From CAWKMN01 sp963850765 (GTDB lineage: Bacteria; Chloroflexota; Anaerolineae; Aggregatilineales; Aggregatilineaceae), in contig CAWKMN010000011.1 of NCBI GenBank assembly GCA_963850765.1, positions 124,001 to 188,000 of the forward strand: a DNA stretch of 64,000 bases, given 5' to 3'. Both the position numbers and the translations under genes were made by a program. Below are positions 8,276-18,657 of this stretch, in pieces (the stretch's first letter is position 1; each line of letters begins with the position of its first letter). Under the pieces are notes generated by a model. That model was not told the origin of the DNA. It was given only the letters and a program-made list of their open reading frames with translations, and did not search any database.

Positions 8276-9448
8276 ATGACCATCCCACGGGCGCAGAGCA
8301 CGCGGCTGCGCGATCAGATCGCCGCGTTTACCGCGACACGCACGATCCTTAACACCGGGCACCGTATGGTGTATCCCTTTTTGCCGACTTTCGCACGCGG
8401 TGTAGGGGTAGACCTGGAAGCAATCGCACTTGCGGTGACGGTTCGCTCTGGCCTGGGGATCATCAGCCCGATCTTCGGCTCGCTGGCCGACCGGCGCGGG
8501 CGGCGTGCCGCCATGATCGCAGGCACCCTGGTCTTCGCGGCGGGATTGGGGCTGGTGTCGATCTGGCCGAGCTACCCGGCGCTGTTTATGGCGCTGCTGC
8601 TCGCCACCATCGGCAAGCTCATTTACGATCCATCGATGCAGGCGTACATCGGGGACCGCGTGACCTATACACAGCGCGGGCGGGCGATTGCGCTCACCGA
8701 GTTAAGCTGGTCGGGCGCGTTTCTGCTGTTTATCCCCACCCTGGGCTGGCTGATCGACCGCACCGGCTGGTGGCAGGTGCCGTTTCCTATCCTGGCGGTG
8801 TTGAGCCTGCTGGCCGCGCTGCTGCTGTGGTGGATGGTCCCGTCAGATGCTCCCCAGCCGCACGAGCGTCCCCCCTTGTCGCAGGGCGTCCGGCTGGTCA
8901 TGCAGCACACCCCCGCGCTGGCCGGGCTGGCAGTGGGTGGGTTGATCAACAGCAGCAACGAGGTGATCGGCATCATCTTTGGCGCGTGGCTGGAAGACGC
9001 TTTCGCTCTCAAGGTGGCGGCGCTGGGTGTGGCGTCCGCCGTGATCGGGATCGCGGAACTGACCAGTGAAGGGGCTGTCGCCGCCTTCGTGGATCGACTG
9101 GGCAAGCATCGCGCCGTCGCGCTGGGGATCGGCGGGAATATGCTGGCGTGTCTGCTGCTGCCGGCGCTGGGATTTAGCGTGGCGGGGGCACTGGTCGGGC
9201 TGTTCCTGTTCTATATCACCTTCGAGTTTGCGCTGGTCAGCCTGATCCCGCTGATGACGGAACTCGTGCCGGGCGCGCGTGCCACGCTGATGGCCGGCAG
9301 CGTCGCGGCGCTGTCGGCAGGACGTATGGTCGGCGCGCTGATCGGCCCGCCGCTGTTTGGACTCGGCTTGCTGGCGAACAGCGTGACCGCTGCTGTTTTG
9401 AGCGGAATCGCGCTGGTCGTACTGATGCGGTTTGTGCACCAGGAATAA
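8276..9448 (+). CDS. MFS transporter
   Basis: 390 residues from the ATG at 8276, chosen over an upstream in-frame codon that lies inside the preceding gene and encodes only a charged tail. The protein is strongly hydrophobic with about 12 predicted membrane helices and the major facilitator loop signature GSLADRRGRRAAMIAG between helices 2 and 3. The long central loop SDAPQPHERPPLSQG separates the two six-helix halves. Substrate unknown; the pattern fits drug or metabolite efflux proteins. RBS AAGGAC-like upstream. The thioesterase follows in 23 bases. Confidence 0.85.
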   Translation: MTIPRAQSTRLRDQIAAFTATRTILNTGHRMVYPFLPTFARGVGVDLEAIALAVTVRSGLGIISPIFGSLADRRGRRAAMIAGTLVFAAGLGLVSIWPSYPALFMALLLATIGKLIYDPSMQAYIGDRVTYTQRGRAIALTELSWSGAFLLFIPTLGWLIDRTGWWQVPFPILAVLSLLAALLLWWMVPSDAPQPHERPPLSQGVRLVMQHTPALAGLAVGGLINSSNEVIGIIFGAWLEDAFALKVAALGVASAVIGIAELTSEGAVAAFVDRLGKHRAVALGIGGNMLACLLLPALGFSVAGALVGLFLFYITFEFALVSLIPLMTELVPGARATLMAGSVAALSAGRMVGALIGPPLFGLGLLANSVTAAVLSGIALVVLMRFVHQE

Positions 9449-9471
9449 TCATCACCGGAAAGGAACCCTCG

Positions 9472-10437
9472 ATGCCTCGAACCCACGAGCGTGTGTTTCG
9501 CGTGCGCCACTACGAATGTGATGCCTATGGGCACGTCAACCACGCGAACTATCTGCGCTACATGCAGGAAGCGGCGATGGACGCATCGGCCGCTGCCGGC
9601 TACGACATCGCGCGCTATAACGCCATGAAGCGGCAGTGGTTCATCCGCGAAACGGACATCGACTATTTACGCCCGCTGACGTATCGGGATACGGTTATCG
9701 TCAAAACGTGGGTGGCGGATTTCCGGCGGGTGCGGTCGCGCCGCGCCTACGAACTGCGCCTGGAATCAACCGGCGAGCGAGTCGCGGAAGCCTACACCGA
9801 TTGGGTGTATCTGGACACGGAGACGCTGCGCCCGGTGACAGTCCCGCCGGAGATGATCGAAGCGTTTTATCCCGAGGGGCTGCCGCAGGAAGGTCTGCGG
9901 CGCGACCCGTTCCCCGCCGCGCCACCCCCGCCGCCGGGGATGTTCACCATGCAGCGCGCGGTCGAATGGCACGATCTGGATACGGCGGGGCATGTGAACA
10001 ACGCCATGTATATGGCCTACCTCGAAGAGTGCGGCGTGCGGGTCGCGGCGGCGTTTGGCTGGCCGATGGCGCGCATGATGGACGCGGGGTTCGGGATCGT
10101 GGCGCGGCGCTATCGCATCGAGTACCAGCAGCCGGCCCTGTTTGGCGATACGCTGACGATCGATACCTGGATTTCGGACGCCCGCCGGTCCAGCGCCACC
10201 CGGCACTATGTCATCCGCCGCGCGTCAGATGGGGCGCTGATCGCCCGCGCGAATGTGGTGTGGGTCTGGATCGATCTGCACGCCGGCCAGCCGATCCGCA
10301 TCCCTGAGGGGTTTATAGCTGACTTCGCGGCGAATGTGAGCGGGGGAATAGCAGGAGAAACAATGAACACAGAGAAAAAAATACACCAGCGCAGCGGACC
10401 CCGGCAGCTGCTCATGATTTCCGACGCCGGAGGTTAA
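9472..10437 (+). CDS. Tandem hotdog-fold acyl thioesterase (4HBT/acyl-ACP type)
   Basis: 321 residues with two hotdog domains. The first opens with RHYECDAYGHVNHANYLRYMQEA and the second with EWHDLDTAGHVNNAMYMAYLEE; both carry the Asp and the GHVN(H/N)A motif of 4-hydroxybenzoyl-CoA thioesterase relatives. A double-hotdog arrangement is typical of acyl-ACP/acyl-CoA thioesterases, which hydrolyse the thioester to a free acid in the cytoplasm. The substrate chain is unknown. The last 30 residues after the second domain are polar and unlike the rest, possibly a read-on past an older stop. RBS GGAAAGGA 9 bases before ATG. Confidence 0.82.
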   Translation: MPRTHERVFRVRHYECDAYGHVNHANYLRYMQEAAMDASAAAGYDIARYNAMKRQWFIRETDIDYLRPLTYRDTVIVKTWVADFRRVRSRRAYELRLESTGERVAEAYTDWVYLDTETLRPVTVPPEMIEAFYPEGLPQEGLRRDPFPAAPPPPPGMFTMQRAVEWHDLDTAGHVNNAMYMAYLEECGVRVAAAFGWPMARMMDAGFGIVARRYRIEYQQPALFGDTLTIDTWISDARRSSATRHYVIRRASDGALIARANVVWVWIDLHAGQPIRIPEGFIADFAANVSGGIAGETMNTEKKIHQRSGPRQLLMISDAGG

Positions 10438-10468
10438 TGCCGATTAGGCAACTAAGCGGATAAGTCAG

Positions 10469-10745
10469 GTGTAGAGGCGGACCCCGTTGCCCGGCGCGGC
10501 GCTGCCGCGTGTCGCGCTGGGCGCGACTGAGCACAGAGATGTCCCTACACGATCGCGTTATACGAAAAATACGTATCCTGCAAAAACACTCCGGCTATGA
10601 TAAAGAAGTCCGCTGAAGGGACTCTAAACAGCCCCTTTAGCGGGCTTTCCGGCTTTTGTTATAGCCGCACGGTTTTAACCCGCTGCCTCCGGTTTCGCCC
10701 TGCTCTCTCTTTTCCTTCGTGATCTCTGTGTCCTCTGTGGTGAAG
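10469..10745. repeat. Cluster of three dispersed repeats (families B, D, C) between convergent genes
   Basis: This 315-base gap has no gene. A family B copy at 10469-10550 runs from GTGTAGAGGCGGACCCC to GTCCCTACAC. Family D at about 10585-10683 is three successive hairpins: AGTCCGCTGAAGGGACT, AGCCCCTTTAGCGGGCTTT, and GGCT/TAGCC. A family C word (GTGATCTCTGTGTCCTCTGTGG) spans about 10709-10745. Both B and D recur near 63.6-63.8 kb. The hairpins may also terminate the two converging transcripts. Confidence 0.65.
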
Positions 10746-10752
10746 GTTTTTT

Positions 10753-11631
10753 TTACCCATCCGGGTGGACGAGCGTCACCGGGGCGCGCGAGTTTTTGAT
10801 CACCGCCTGCGCCACGCTGCCCGCCAGCCAGCGCGATAAGCCTGTGCGCCCGTGCGTGGACATCACGATCATGCTGATGCCCTCTTCGGTCTCCACAAAA
10901 TCACGGATAACCTGGGCCGGGTTGCCGCCCCGCAGAATCACCTCGCGCACGCGCAGCCCCTGTTGGCGCAAGCCGTTGCGCAGCGCGATCAGATGGTCGT
11001 GCATCTGCTCGTAGCTCTGATCCGCGATCTGCTGCTGGCCGGCCAATGCCCACTGCCCGGCGTAATCGGACGTTTTCGACTGGTAGACATGCAGCAGCAC
11101 CAGTTCCGCAGCATGCACGCGCGCTAACTCGACAGCCCTGGGCAGCGCGCTCTCGGACCACTTCGAACCATCCAGCGGCACGACGATCCGCTGGTAGAGC
11201 GGGCGCACCAGCAGCAGCGGCACCGGCATATTGTTGAGGGTCTTTTCCACATTGCTGCCGAACAGCCAGCGCAGCAACCCCGTCTTGCCCTGCGTGGACA
11301 GGACAATCGCGCTGACCCGCTCGGTCTCCACGAACTTAAACAGCGCCTCGGCCAGATCGCGGCTTTCGAGATAATAATCGTAGGCGCGGATGCCGAGATC
11401 GCGCTGCTCTTTGCGCACGTCGGACAGGTATTTGTTGATCTCGTCCCGGTTCTGGAGATCCGACGCGGCGATCTCGGACGTGGCCGTTTTTGCCGGGGGG
11501 ACGTGCAGGTAAAGCAGGAGCAGGTCGGCGTCGTGGCTGTGGGCCAAATCCGCGGCGAAGCGGATCGCAAACTCGGCGGCCAGCGAGCCATCCAGGGGAA
11601 CCAACACACGGCTGTAAATACGGCTGACCAT
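10753..11631 (-). CDS. Tandem universal stress protein (two UspA domains)
   Basis: 292 residues with two complete Usp domains. Each begins with a VLVPLDGS or IVVPLDGS strand-loop. The first ends STQGKTGLLRWLFGSNVEKTL and the second STHGRTGLSRWLAGSVAQAVI. The second keeps the ATP-binding G-2x-G-9x-G-S/T pattern; the first has GSN in place of GSV but also retains it. UspA proteins bind ATP and protect cells under stress; the biochemical role here is unknown. The gene starts only 7 bases after the amino-acid transporter ATPase stop, so it is probably the last gene of the aap operon. The frame is intact. Confidence 0.9.
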   Translation of the reverse strand: MVSRIYSRVLVPLDGSLAAEFAIRFAADLAHSHDADLLLLYLHVPPAKTATSEIAASDLQNRDEINKYLSDVRKEQRDLGIRAYDYYLESRDLAEALFKFVETERVSAIVLSTQGKTGLLRWLFGSNVEKTLNNMPVPLLLVRPLYQRIVVPLDGSKWSESALPRAVELARVHAAELVLLHVYQSKTSDYAGQWALAGQQQIADQSYEQMHDHLIALRNGLRQQGLRVREVILRGGNPAQVIRDFVETEEGISMIVMSTHGRTGLSRWLAGSVAQAVIKNSRAPVTLVHPDG

Positions 11632-11638
11632 AGCTCTC

Positions 11639-12388
<750 letters not shown>

Positions 12389-12407
12389 CGTGTATCCTTC
12401 TGGTGTC

Positions 12408-14259
12408 CTACTTCAAGCGGCGTACGCTGCCCGCCCCGGATTCCTCAAGACGGCGGCTGACATCCGACATGACATAACTGATCACAAAGTAGATGATCGC
12501 CACAAAAATATACGCTTCGCGCTGGTATGGCCGGTAAATCGCCTGCCCGCTGACAACTATATCCACAATGCCAACGAGTTCAAACAAGCCGACGACGGCC
12601 ACCAGCGAGGTATCCTTAAACAGCGCGATAAACTGCCCGACAATGGCGGGGATCACCGCGCGGAGCGCCTGCGGCAGCACGATAAAGGTCGTGGTCAGCA
12701 CCGGGTTGAGGCCCAGGGCGCGCGCCGCTTCGATCTGCCCGTGGGGGATCACCTGAAGGCCGCCGCGCACATTTTCCGCCAGGTACGCCGCGCTGAACAG
12801 GGTCAGGCCGATCATCATGCGGATCGTCAGATCCAGGTTATTGAGCGATGAGGAGAAAAACGGCACGATCTGCTTGGACATGAACAGGATCGTGATCAGC
12901 GGCACGCCGCGCACCGTCTCGATAAACAGCGTGCTGAACCACTTGATCACGGGAAGCTCGCTGCGCCGACCCAATGCCAGCGCCACGCCGATCGGAAACG
13001 AGGCCGTAATGCCGACAATCGTCAGCACCATCGTCAGCAGCAGGCCGCCCCACAACGACGGCGGGACCTGCGGCAGCACGCGCGAACCGGAGAAGCCGTA
13101 GAGGATCAGCACGACGACCGGCGCGGCCAGGATCCAGCCGGCGAGGGTCGCGCGCCGCACGCTCTTTTCGCGCCGGCCGAGCACGCCGATCAGCCAGCCG
13201 TTAAAGAACACGATCGATCCGATCAGCAGCGGCAGGACGATATGATCGATGAATGGCATCACTTGCAGACTGACAAATTCGCCCAGCGAGCGCGCCCCGT
13301 CAAAGCGGTAGGCGTTCTCTTCGGCCAGGATCGGGTTATCGGAGGCGGGCATAGGGCCAAACTCGTCGGCACGCTGTTCGGCGGCGCGTTCCTGGCTGGC
13401 GAACGTCTGGACGCCGCCAGCTTTGAACCACGCATACCCCTGGTTGTCCTCCGACATCGCTGCGAATTACCCGCAGAACATACCAGCCATCGGCGGGCAG
13501 CGTATACGTCACCGTCCCGCCCTGCGGGCCGTCAAAAACGCCGTTGGCCGGTCCCTGCTTCGGGCTGATCACCTTGCCGCCGCGATCTTCCAGGCGGAAT
13601 GTGATGTTCAGGTTATAGGCGGCGAGATCCAACTGGCCGCTGGTGGCGCTGCGCGACTGCGTGGACCATTCCGTGCGCGAGCGGTTCTCCACAAAACCGA
13701 GCAGCCGCGCGTTGGCCTCTCGGGCCTCAGTGATTGGATCCAACTCGAAGCTGACCTCATCGCCCTGATGGCCGATGAAGATGAGATCGTCAGGGGTGCG
13801 GGCCGGCTCGACCAGCACATAGATCGTGGGCTCGGGGATGCGCGCCCCGATGATCGGGATCAGCAGCAGGAGCGCCAGAATAATCAGCACGGCGATAAAC
13901 ACGCTGCGCGCCACGCGGCCCCAGATGCCGAGCCCCAATCCGGTGAGCAGCACCAGGATGCCGGCTGTCAGCTCCACGCGCCAGATTTCGTTCTTGTCAT
14001 ACAGGCCGCTCATGATCAGGCGCAGGTTGTTATAGACCACGCCCCACTGCGCCGAGCGAACCGACCATGTGATCATGCTCCACAGGAACCAGACGACCAG
14101 CCCGACCATCACAACGGTGGCAGCCGAATTGACCGGGCTGCTGAACAGGTTCGTCCGCAGCCAGCCCAACGGCCCAACCGTCGTCAGCGGGGGGCGGCGG
14201 CTGATCGGCGGCTCAGGCGGCGCGACGTAAAAATCGGCGTCCGTATACGGTCTGCTCAT
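12408..14259 (-). CDS. aapM: Amino-acid ABC transporter permease AapM, frame broken once
   Basis: The N-terminal part (open to the frame break near 13450) begins MSRPYTDADFYVAPPEPPI, has several membrane helices and a large periplasmic-like domain. The C-terminal part continues EDNQGYAWFKAGG and holds the permease core with LGLNPVLTTTFIVLPQALR, the EAA loop that contacts AapP. A single surplus G near 13449-13457 (GTCGGAGGAC) accounts for the break: removing it joins VIRSDV to EDNQGYAW. The joined length, about 616 residues, is larger than proteobacterial AapM because of the extra domain. It starts one base after the aapQ stop. An intact gene in the organism is likely. Confidence 0.85.
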
Positions 14260-14260
14260 C

Positions 14261-15465
14261 TTACCGGGTCCTCAGGCGCATACTGTAATTGACCAGATTG
14301 GTCAGCAGCGAAATCACGAGGCTCATGATCAGGTAGATCGCCATCATCACCGCGAAAATAGCGACCGATTGGCCGGTCTGGTTGGAGATGACATTGCCGA
14401 CGTTGTACACATCGAAGAAGCCGATGGCGATGCCCAGGCTGGAGTTTTTCGCCAGGTTCAGGTATTGGTTGCCCAGCGGCGGGATGATCAGGCGGAGCGC
14501 CTGCGGCAGCACGATCAGGCGCAGCATCTGAGAGCTGGTCAGGCCCTGCGCGCGGGCCGCTTCGATCTGGCCGTAGGGCACCGCCTGGATCCCGGCGCGC
14601 ACAATGTCCGCGATAAACGCCGCCGTATACAGGATCAGGCCCACGGTCAGCGTAATATATTCCGCCGAGACACGGTCGCCGCCCGAAAAATTGAACCGGC
14701 TGAGCTGTGGGAAATCGACGCTGAACGGTCCACCCGCCAGCAGCCATCCCGCCGCGCCAAACGCCAATACGGTGGCGAGTAAACCAGCGCAGCGTGCTGG
14801 CGGGCTGCCCGGTGCGATCCTGCACGCGCAGCCGCCAGATCCACAGCGCGACTCCGATCGCCAGCCCGATCCCCAGCACGAGATAGAAGATATCAGCGGT
14901 ATCGGTGCCGCCTACCTTCGGGAAATTGACCGCGCGCCGGTTGATATAGATCGGGCCGGGCAGCTTGATACGAGTCCTGCATGCGCTCCGGCATGGTCAT
15001 TCGCAGGCCCCGGTAAATGAAATAGAGCTGCACCAGCAGCGGCGTGTTGCGGAACAATTCGATATACGAGATGGTGGCATAGCGCACCAGCAAGTTAGTC
15101 GAGAGCCGCCCCACGCCCATCAGGATGCCCAGCACCGTCGCCCCGGCCAGACCGATCAGCACGACGCGCAGCGTATTCTGGAAGCCGGCCATCAACGCCT
15201 GGAAGTTCGACGAGTTGCCGGGGTCAAAATCCATCTGCCCTTCGGAGATCTGCGTGCCGAAGGGCCGTTCGAGAATCTGAAAATCGATGGCTAACCGGCT
15301 GTTTTCCAGGTTGGTGACGAGGTTGTGGATCAGGATATAGCCGCCCACGACCACGGCGATCAAAAAGGCAATTTGCAGAAAAACCTGGATAAAACGAATA
15401 TCCCGCCAAAACGGGATGGCCGCGTGCTGCGAGGGGACCACCGCCGAGGATCGCTGCTCGCCCAT
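14261..15465 (-). CDS. aapQ: Amino-acid ABC transporter permease AapQ, frame broken twice
   Basis: Three fragments in consecutive frames form one permease. The first begins MGEQRSSAVVPSQHAAIPFW and carries GRLSTNLLVRYATISYIELFRNTPLL. A middle piece follows (PGPIYINRRAVNF, LGIGLAIGVALWIWRLR). The last part holds the EAA loop EAARAQGLTSSQMLRLIVLPQALRLIIPPL and the terminal helices. Breaks lie near 14985 (QDSYQAAR versus QDS-IKLPGPIY) and near 14770-14800. The combined length of about 400 residues matches AapQ permeases. It pairs with AapM in the inner membrane. It lies about 200 bases after aapJ. Confidence 0.85.
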
Positions 15466-15668
15466 GAGACGTTCCTGTAATCATCTGGATGCGGCCAGCC
15501 CCATGCCTGCCGCGCGGTCTACTTTAACCGAACCTCCCCGGCGGCGCAAACCGTCCAGGGAGGTGAGCTTACCCCTATCCCGTCTGCATATGCGGCTCAT
15601 CGGAAGGTGTGCAGCCGCATACGCCACAAGCCACCGTCTGCTCCGGTTATGCATCGGGAGGGCAACCG

Positions 15669-16718
15669 TTACCGCCAGGCGGGCGCGTAGATCAGGCCGC
15701 CATTCGACCACAGAGCGTTCAGGCCGCGCTCAAGGCCGAGCGGCGTATCGACGCCCACATTGCGTTCGAAGATTTCGCCGTAGTTGCCCACCGCGCGGAT
15801 CACATCTGCCGCGAAATCGTTTTCCAGGCCGATCAGGGAGCCGCTGGCATTTTCGCCCACGCCCAGGAAGCGCTGGATCGCCGGATCGTCGCTGGCGAGC
15901 ATCTCGTCCATATTGGCCTGGGTGATGCCGAATTCTTCCGCCTGGATGGTCGCATACACGGTCCAGTCGATCACATCGCCCCACGCCGCGTCGCCTTCGA
16001 GATAGGCCGGGGTCAGCGGTTCCTTGGAGATCACGTCGGGCAGAATGACATACGCGCCGGGATCGGCGGTGGAGGTACGCAGACTGGCCAACTGGCTGAT
16101 GTCCGACGTCAGCACGTCGCAGCGGCCTTCTTCGAGCGCGGAGATGGTCTCGCTGGCCTGTTCAAACGGGACCAGTTCGTAATTCAGGCCGCGGCTTTCC
16201 ATCGCCTCGGTGATATTCAGTTCGGTGGTCGTGCCCGTCAGCGTGCAGATCGACGCGCCGTCCAGATCCATGATCGAAGCCACACCCAGGTCGCCGCGTG
16301 CCATCAAACCCTGGCCGTCATAAAAGATCGTGGGACCAAAGTTGAGGCCCAGTTCGCCGTCACGCTGCAAGGTCCAGGTCGCATTGCGGAACAGCACATC
16401 GACCTGCTTGTTCTGGATCGCGGTGAAACGTTCCTGCGCTGTAACCGAAATGAACGTCAGATTCTCCGGCGTCACTTCGCCAAAGATCGCGGCGGCGACG
16501 GCGCGGCAGAAGTCCGCGTCGAAGCCGAGCATTTCGCCCGTATCGGGGTTAAGGAAGCCGAAGCCCGGCAGTTGGCCGTTCACACCGCAGTTGAGCGTGC
16601 CGCGGGCGCGTACTTCTTCCAGGGTGCTGCCATCCTGCGCAGACGCCGACGGCAGGGCCATCGCGACCAGGGCGACCAGCAGCAAACTCAAGACGGACAA
16701 ACGAGTGACCTTTTTCAT
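15669..16718 (-). CDS. aapJ: Amino-acid ABC transporter substrate-binding protein
   Basis: 349 residues from the ATG at 16718, preceded by AAGGAGAG; an upstream in-frame codon adds only 16 residues without an RBS. A signal peptide (KKVTRLSVLSLLLVALVAMA, cut near SASA-QDG) shows export. The mature protein has the family SBP_bac_3 opening LEEVRARGTLNCGVNGQLPGF and the motif GFDADFCRAVAAAIFG of general L-amino-acid binding proteins. It delivers amino acids to AapQMP. It is the first gene of the operon, with a well-formed promoter and a palindrome about 150-210 bases upstream. Confidence 0.92.
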   Translation of the reverse strand: MKKVTRLSVLSLLLVALVAMALPSASAQDGSTLEEVRARGTLNCGVNGQLPGFGFLNPDTGEMLGFDADFCRAVAAAIFGEVTPENLTFISVTAQERFTAIQNKQVDVLFRNATWTLQRDGELGLNFGPTIFYDGQGLMARGDLGVASIMDLDGASICTLTGTTTELNITEAMESRGLNYELVPFEQASETISALEEGRCDVLTSDISQLASLRTSTADPGAYVILPDVISKEPLTPAYLEGDAAWGDVIDWTVYATIQAEEFGITQANMDEMLASDDPAIQRFLGVGENASGSLIGLENDFAADVIRAVGNYGEIFERNVGVDTPLGLERGLNALWSNGGLIYAPAWR

Positions 16719-16873
16719 GTTTCTCTCCTTAAAGTGCCTGACATATATGGACAAATGGACCAACAAACAGGTATGGCGTCATTCAGTCGCGTGTGTTTCG
16801 GCCTCCTTTCGGCAGTGAAACCTCAAAAAGAGTCACCGGGAATTTTGTATAATGATAAACACTATTTTTCCTA

Positions 16874-16902
16874 TATTTAGCCTTTTTTGTGTAAAATGTC
16901 AA
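16874..16902 (-). promoter_or_regulatory. Sigma-70-type promoter for aapJ
   Basis: Read on the minus strand: -35 TTGACA (16902-16897), a 17-base spacer, and -10 TAAATA (16879-16874). The -35 is a full match to consensus. The expected transcript start is near 16867, giving a leader of roughly 150 bases before aapJ. Confidence 0.65.
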
Positions 16903-16932
16903 ACGAGTATACTGGCAGATCAGTATACTCGT
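16903..16932. promoter_or_regulatory. Perfect 12-bp inverted repeat abutting the aapJ -35 box
   Basis: ACGAGTATACTG, spacer GCAGAT, CAGTATACTCGT. It ends exactly where the -35 hexamer begins, the position expected for an activator site, or for a repressor blocking polymerase. The core GTATAC resembles half-sites of GntR-type regulators, but the cognate protein is unknown. Confidence 0.6.
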
Positions 16933-16992
16933 GATTGGATTCGTCTCGGTTGTGCGGTTCGCACAATTATTCACAATGGCTTACGTGCGATA

Positions 16993-18180
16993 TTACGTGC
17001 GATAGTGGCCGTTAATGGTCACGTAATCGTGGCTGAGATCGCAGGTCCACACCAGCGCGGACGCGGTGCCCACGCCCAGGTCCAGCCAGACACCCCATTC
17101 CGGGGTCTGCATCAGGGCGATTGCTGCCGGCTCGTCATAATTCAGCGGGGTGCCATTTTCGACCAGATGGATCGCAGCTTCGCCGTAGGCATCGGTCAGC
17201 CACAGCGCGACGCACGCCGGATCAAAATCGACGCCGGCATAACCCGCCGCCGCCAGGATACGTCCCCAGTTCGGATCAGCGCCGTAAAACGCGGTTTTGA
17301 CGAGCGGTGATGTGGCAATCGACCGCGTGATGGCGCGCGCGGACACCTCATCCGCCGCGCCGGTCACGCTCACCGTGACGAATTTGGTCGCGCCCTCGCC
17401 GTCGCGCACGATCGCCTGGGCGAGCGACGTACAGAGGGCGGTGAGTGTGGCGACAAACTCCGCGTCGGCGGGTGCAACACCCGAAGCGCCATTCGCCAGC
17501 AGCAGGACGGTGTCATTCGTGCTCATATCGCCGTCCACCACGATCCGGTTGAAGCTGACCTCGACGGCACGCTGTAAAGCGCGAGTCAGCGCGGCAGCGG
17601 GAATGTCCGCGTCCGTGGCGATGATCGAGAGCATGGTCGCCATGTTGGGCGCGATCATGCCCGCGCCTTTGGCGATCCCGGTGATCGTGTAGCCGGATGG
17701 ATGCTGCACGCTGGTCAGCTTGGGGTGCGTGTCGGTGGTCATGATGGCGTTAGCCGCATCCTGCCAGCCATCGGCGCGCAGATCGCCGGCCAGCGCCGCG
17801 ATCCCGCGGTCCATCGCGCTCATGTCCAGCGGCAGGCCGATCACGCCGGTCGAGAGGGCCAGCACTTCGTCGGGCGCGCAGCCGATCTGCGCCGCGACCA
17901 GCGCCGCCGACTGGCGGGTGTTCGCCAGTCCCTCGTCGCCCGTGCAGGCGTTGGCGCTGCCCGTATTGGCGATCACCGCGCGCACCGTCGCGTCCGGTTT
18001 CGCCAGGATCGCCTGATCGTACAGGACCGGCGCGGCCTTGACCCGGTTGGTCGTGAAAACTCCGGCGGCGCGGCAGGGGGTATCGCTCACCAGCAGGGCC
18101 ATATCTTTGCGGGTGGCGTCTTTTTTCAGTCCGGCGTGGATCCCGGCGATACGAAAGCCGTGCGGTTCATGTACCGTCAT
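16993..18180 (-). CDS. argJ: Ornithine acetyltransferase / glutamate N-acetyltransferase ArgJ
   Basis: 395 residues from the ATG at 18180, preceded by AGGAGAG. ArgJ moves the acetyl group from N-acetylornithine to glutamate, closing the cyclic arginine pathway. The self-cleavage region KGAGMIAPNMATMLSI has the conserved Thr that becomes the N-terminal nucleophile of the beta chain. The C-terminus YVTINGHYRT is typical. The ATG overlaps the stop of the upstream argA-like gene by one base (TGATG), so the genes are translationally linked. The frame is intact. Confidence 0.95.
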   Translation of the reverse strand: MTVHEPHGFRIAGIHAGLKKDATRKDMALLVSDTPCRAAGVFTTNRVKAAPVLYDQAILAKPDATVRAVIANTGSANACTGDEGLANTRQSAALVAAQIGCAPDEVLALSTGVIGLPLDMSAMDRGIAALAGDLRADGWQDAANAIMTTDTHPKLTSVQHPSGYTITGIAKGAGMIAPNMATMLSIIATDADIPAAALTRALQRAVEVSFNRIVVDGDMSTNDTVLLLANGASGVAPADAEFVATLTALCTSLAQAIVRDGEGATKFVTVSVTGAADEVSARAITRSIATSPLVKTAFYGADPNWGRILAAAGYAGVDFDPACVALWLTDAYGEAAIHLVENGTPLNYDEPAAIALMQTPEWGVWLDLGVGTASALVWTCDLSHDYVTINGHYRT

Positions 18181-18657
18181 CACACGCACTCTCCTACCGC
18201 CGCCAAATCGAAAACCAGGGCTACTTCGTCGCACGCGTGGCGGAATGGGCAGGGCGCGCAGTCGCGCCAGACTTTTTCGGGGAAATTCGCCACCGCATCG
18301 CGCCGGAAACCCGCCCGCTCAAACAGGTGAGCGGCGCGCGTCAGCGCCAGCACACGCCGGATGCTTGTGCTCCTGAGCCGCACACAGCGCCGCCTCGATC
18401 AGCCGGCTGCCGAGTCCCTGCCCGCGATAATCGGGTCGGACGGCCAGCGAGCGCACCTCGGCCAGCGAGCGGTTGAAGTGGACCAGCGATACACAGCCGG
18501 CGATCTGCCCGCCGTCGTCCGCGACCAGCCAGTCGTCCAGCCGCGCCTGGATCGATTCGGGGGAGCGCGGCAGCATTCGCCCGGCGCGCACCTCGTCATC
18601 AAACAGGGCGCGCACGGCGTCAACTTCTTCCGGGTAGGGGTGGCGAATCGTGATCAT
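18180..18657 (-). CDS. argA: N-acetylglutamate synthase of the short GNAT type, frame broken once
   Basis: A GNAT acetyltransferase of about 158 residues. The first part (ITIRHPYPEEVDAVRALF ... SLAVRPDYRGQGLGSRLIEAA) has the acetyl-CoA binding Q/RxxGxG/A loop. The second part ends with VWRDCAPCPFRHACDEVAL, a cysteine-rich end seen in short N-acetylglutamate synthases. One extra base near 18363 shifts the frame; dropping it restores AQEHKIRRVLALTRAA. It would make N-acetylglutamate for arginine synthesis, redundant with or priming ArgJ. Start and stop overlap argD (ATGA) and argJ. Confidence 0.82.

Noticed and set aside
6250..8301. 683-codon open frame on the minus strand opposite the cyclase and peptidase genes
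   Set aside because: It is antisense to two well-supported genes, crosses their boundary, is very rich in Arg/His/Pro/Gln and shows no domain; a by-product of GC-rich codon use.
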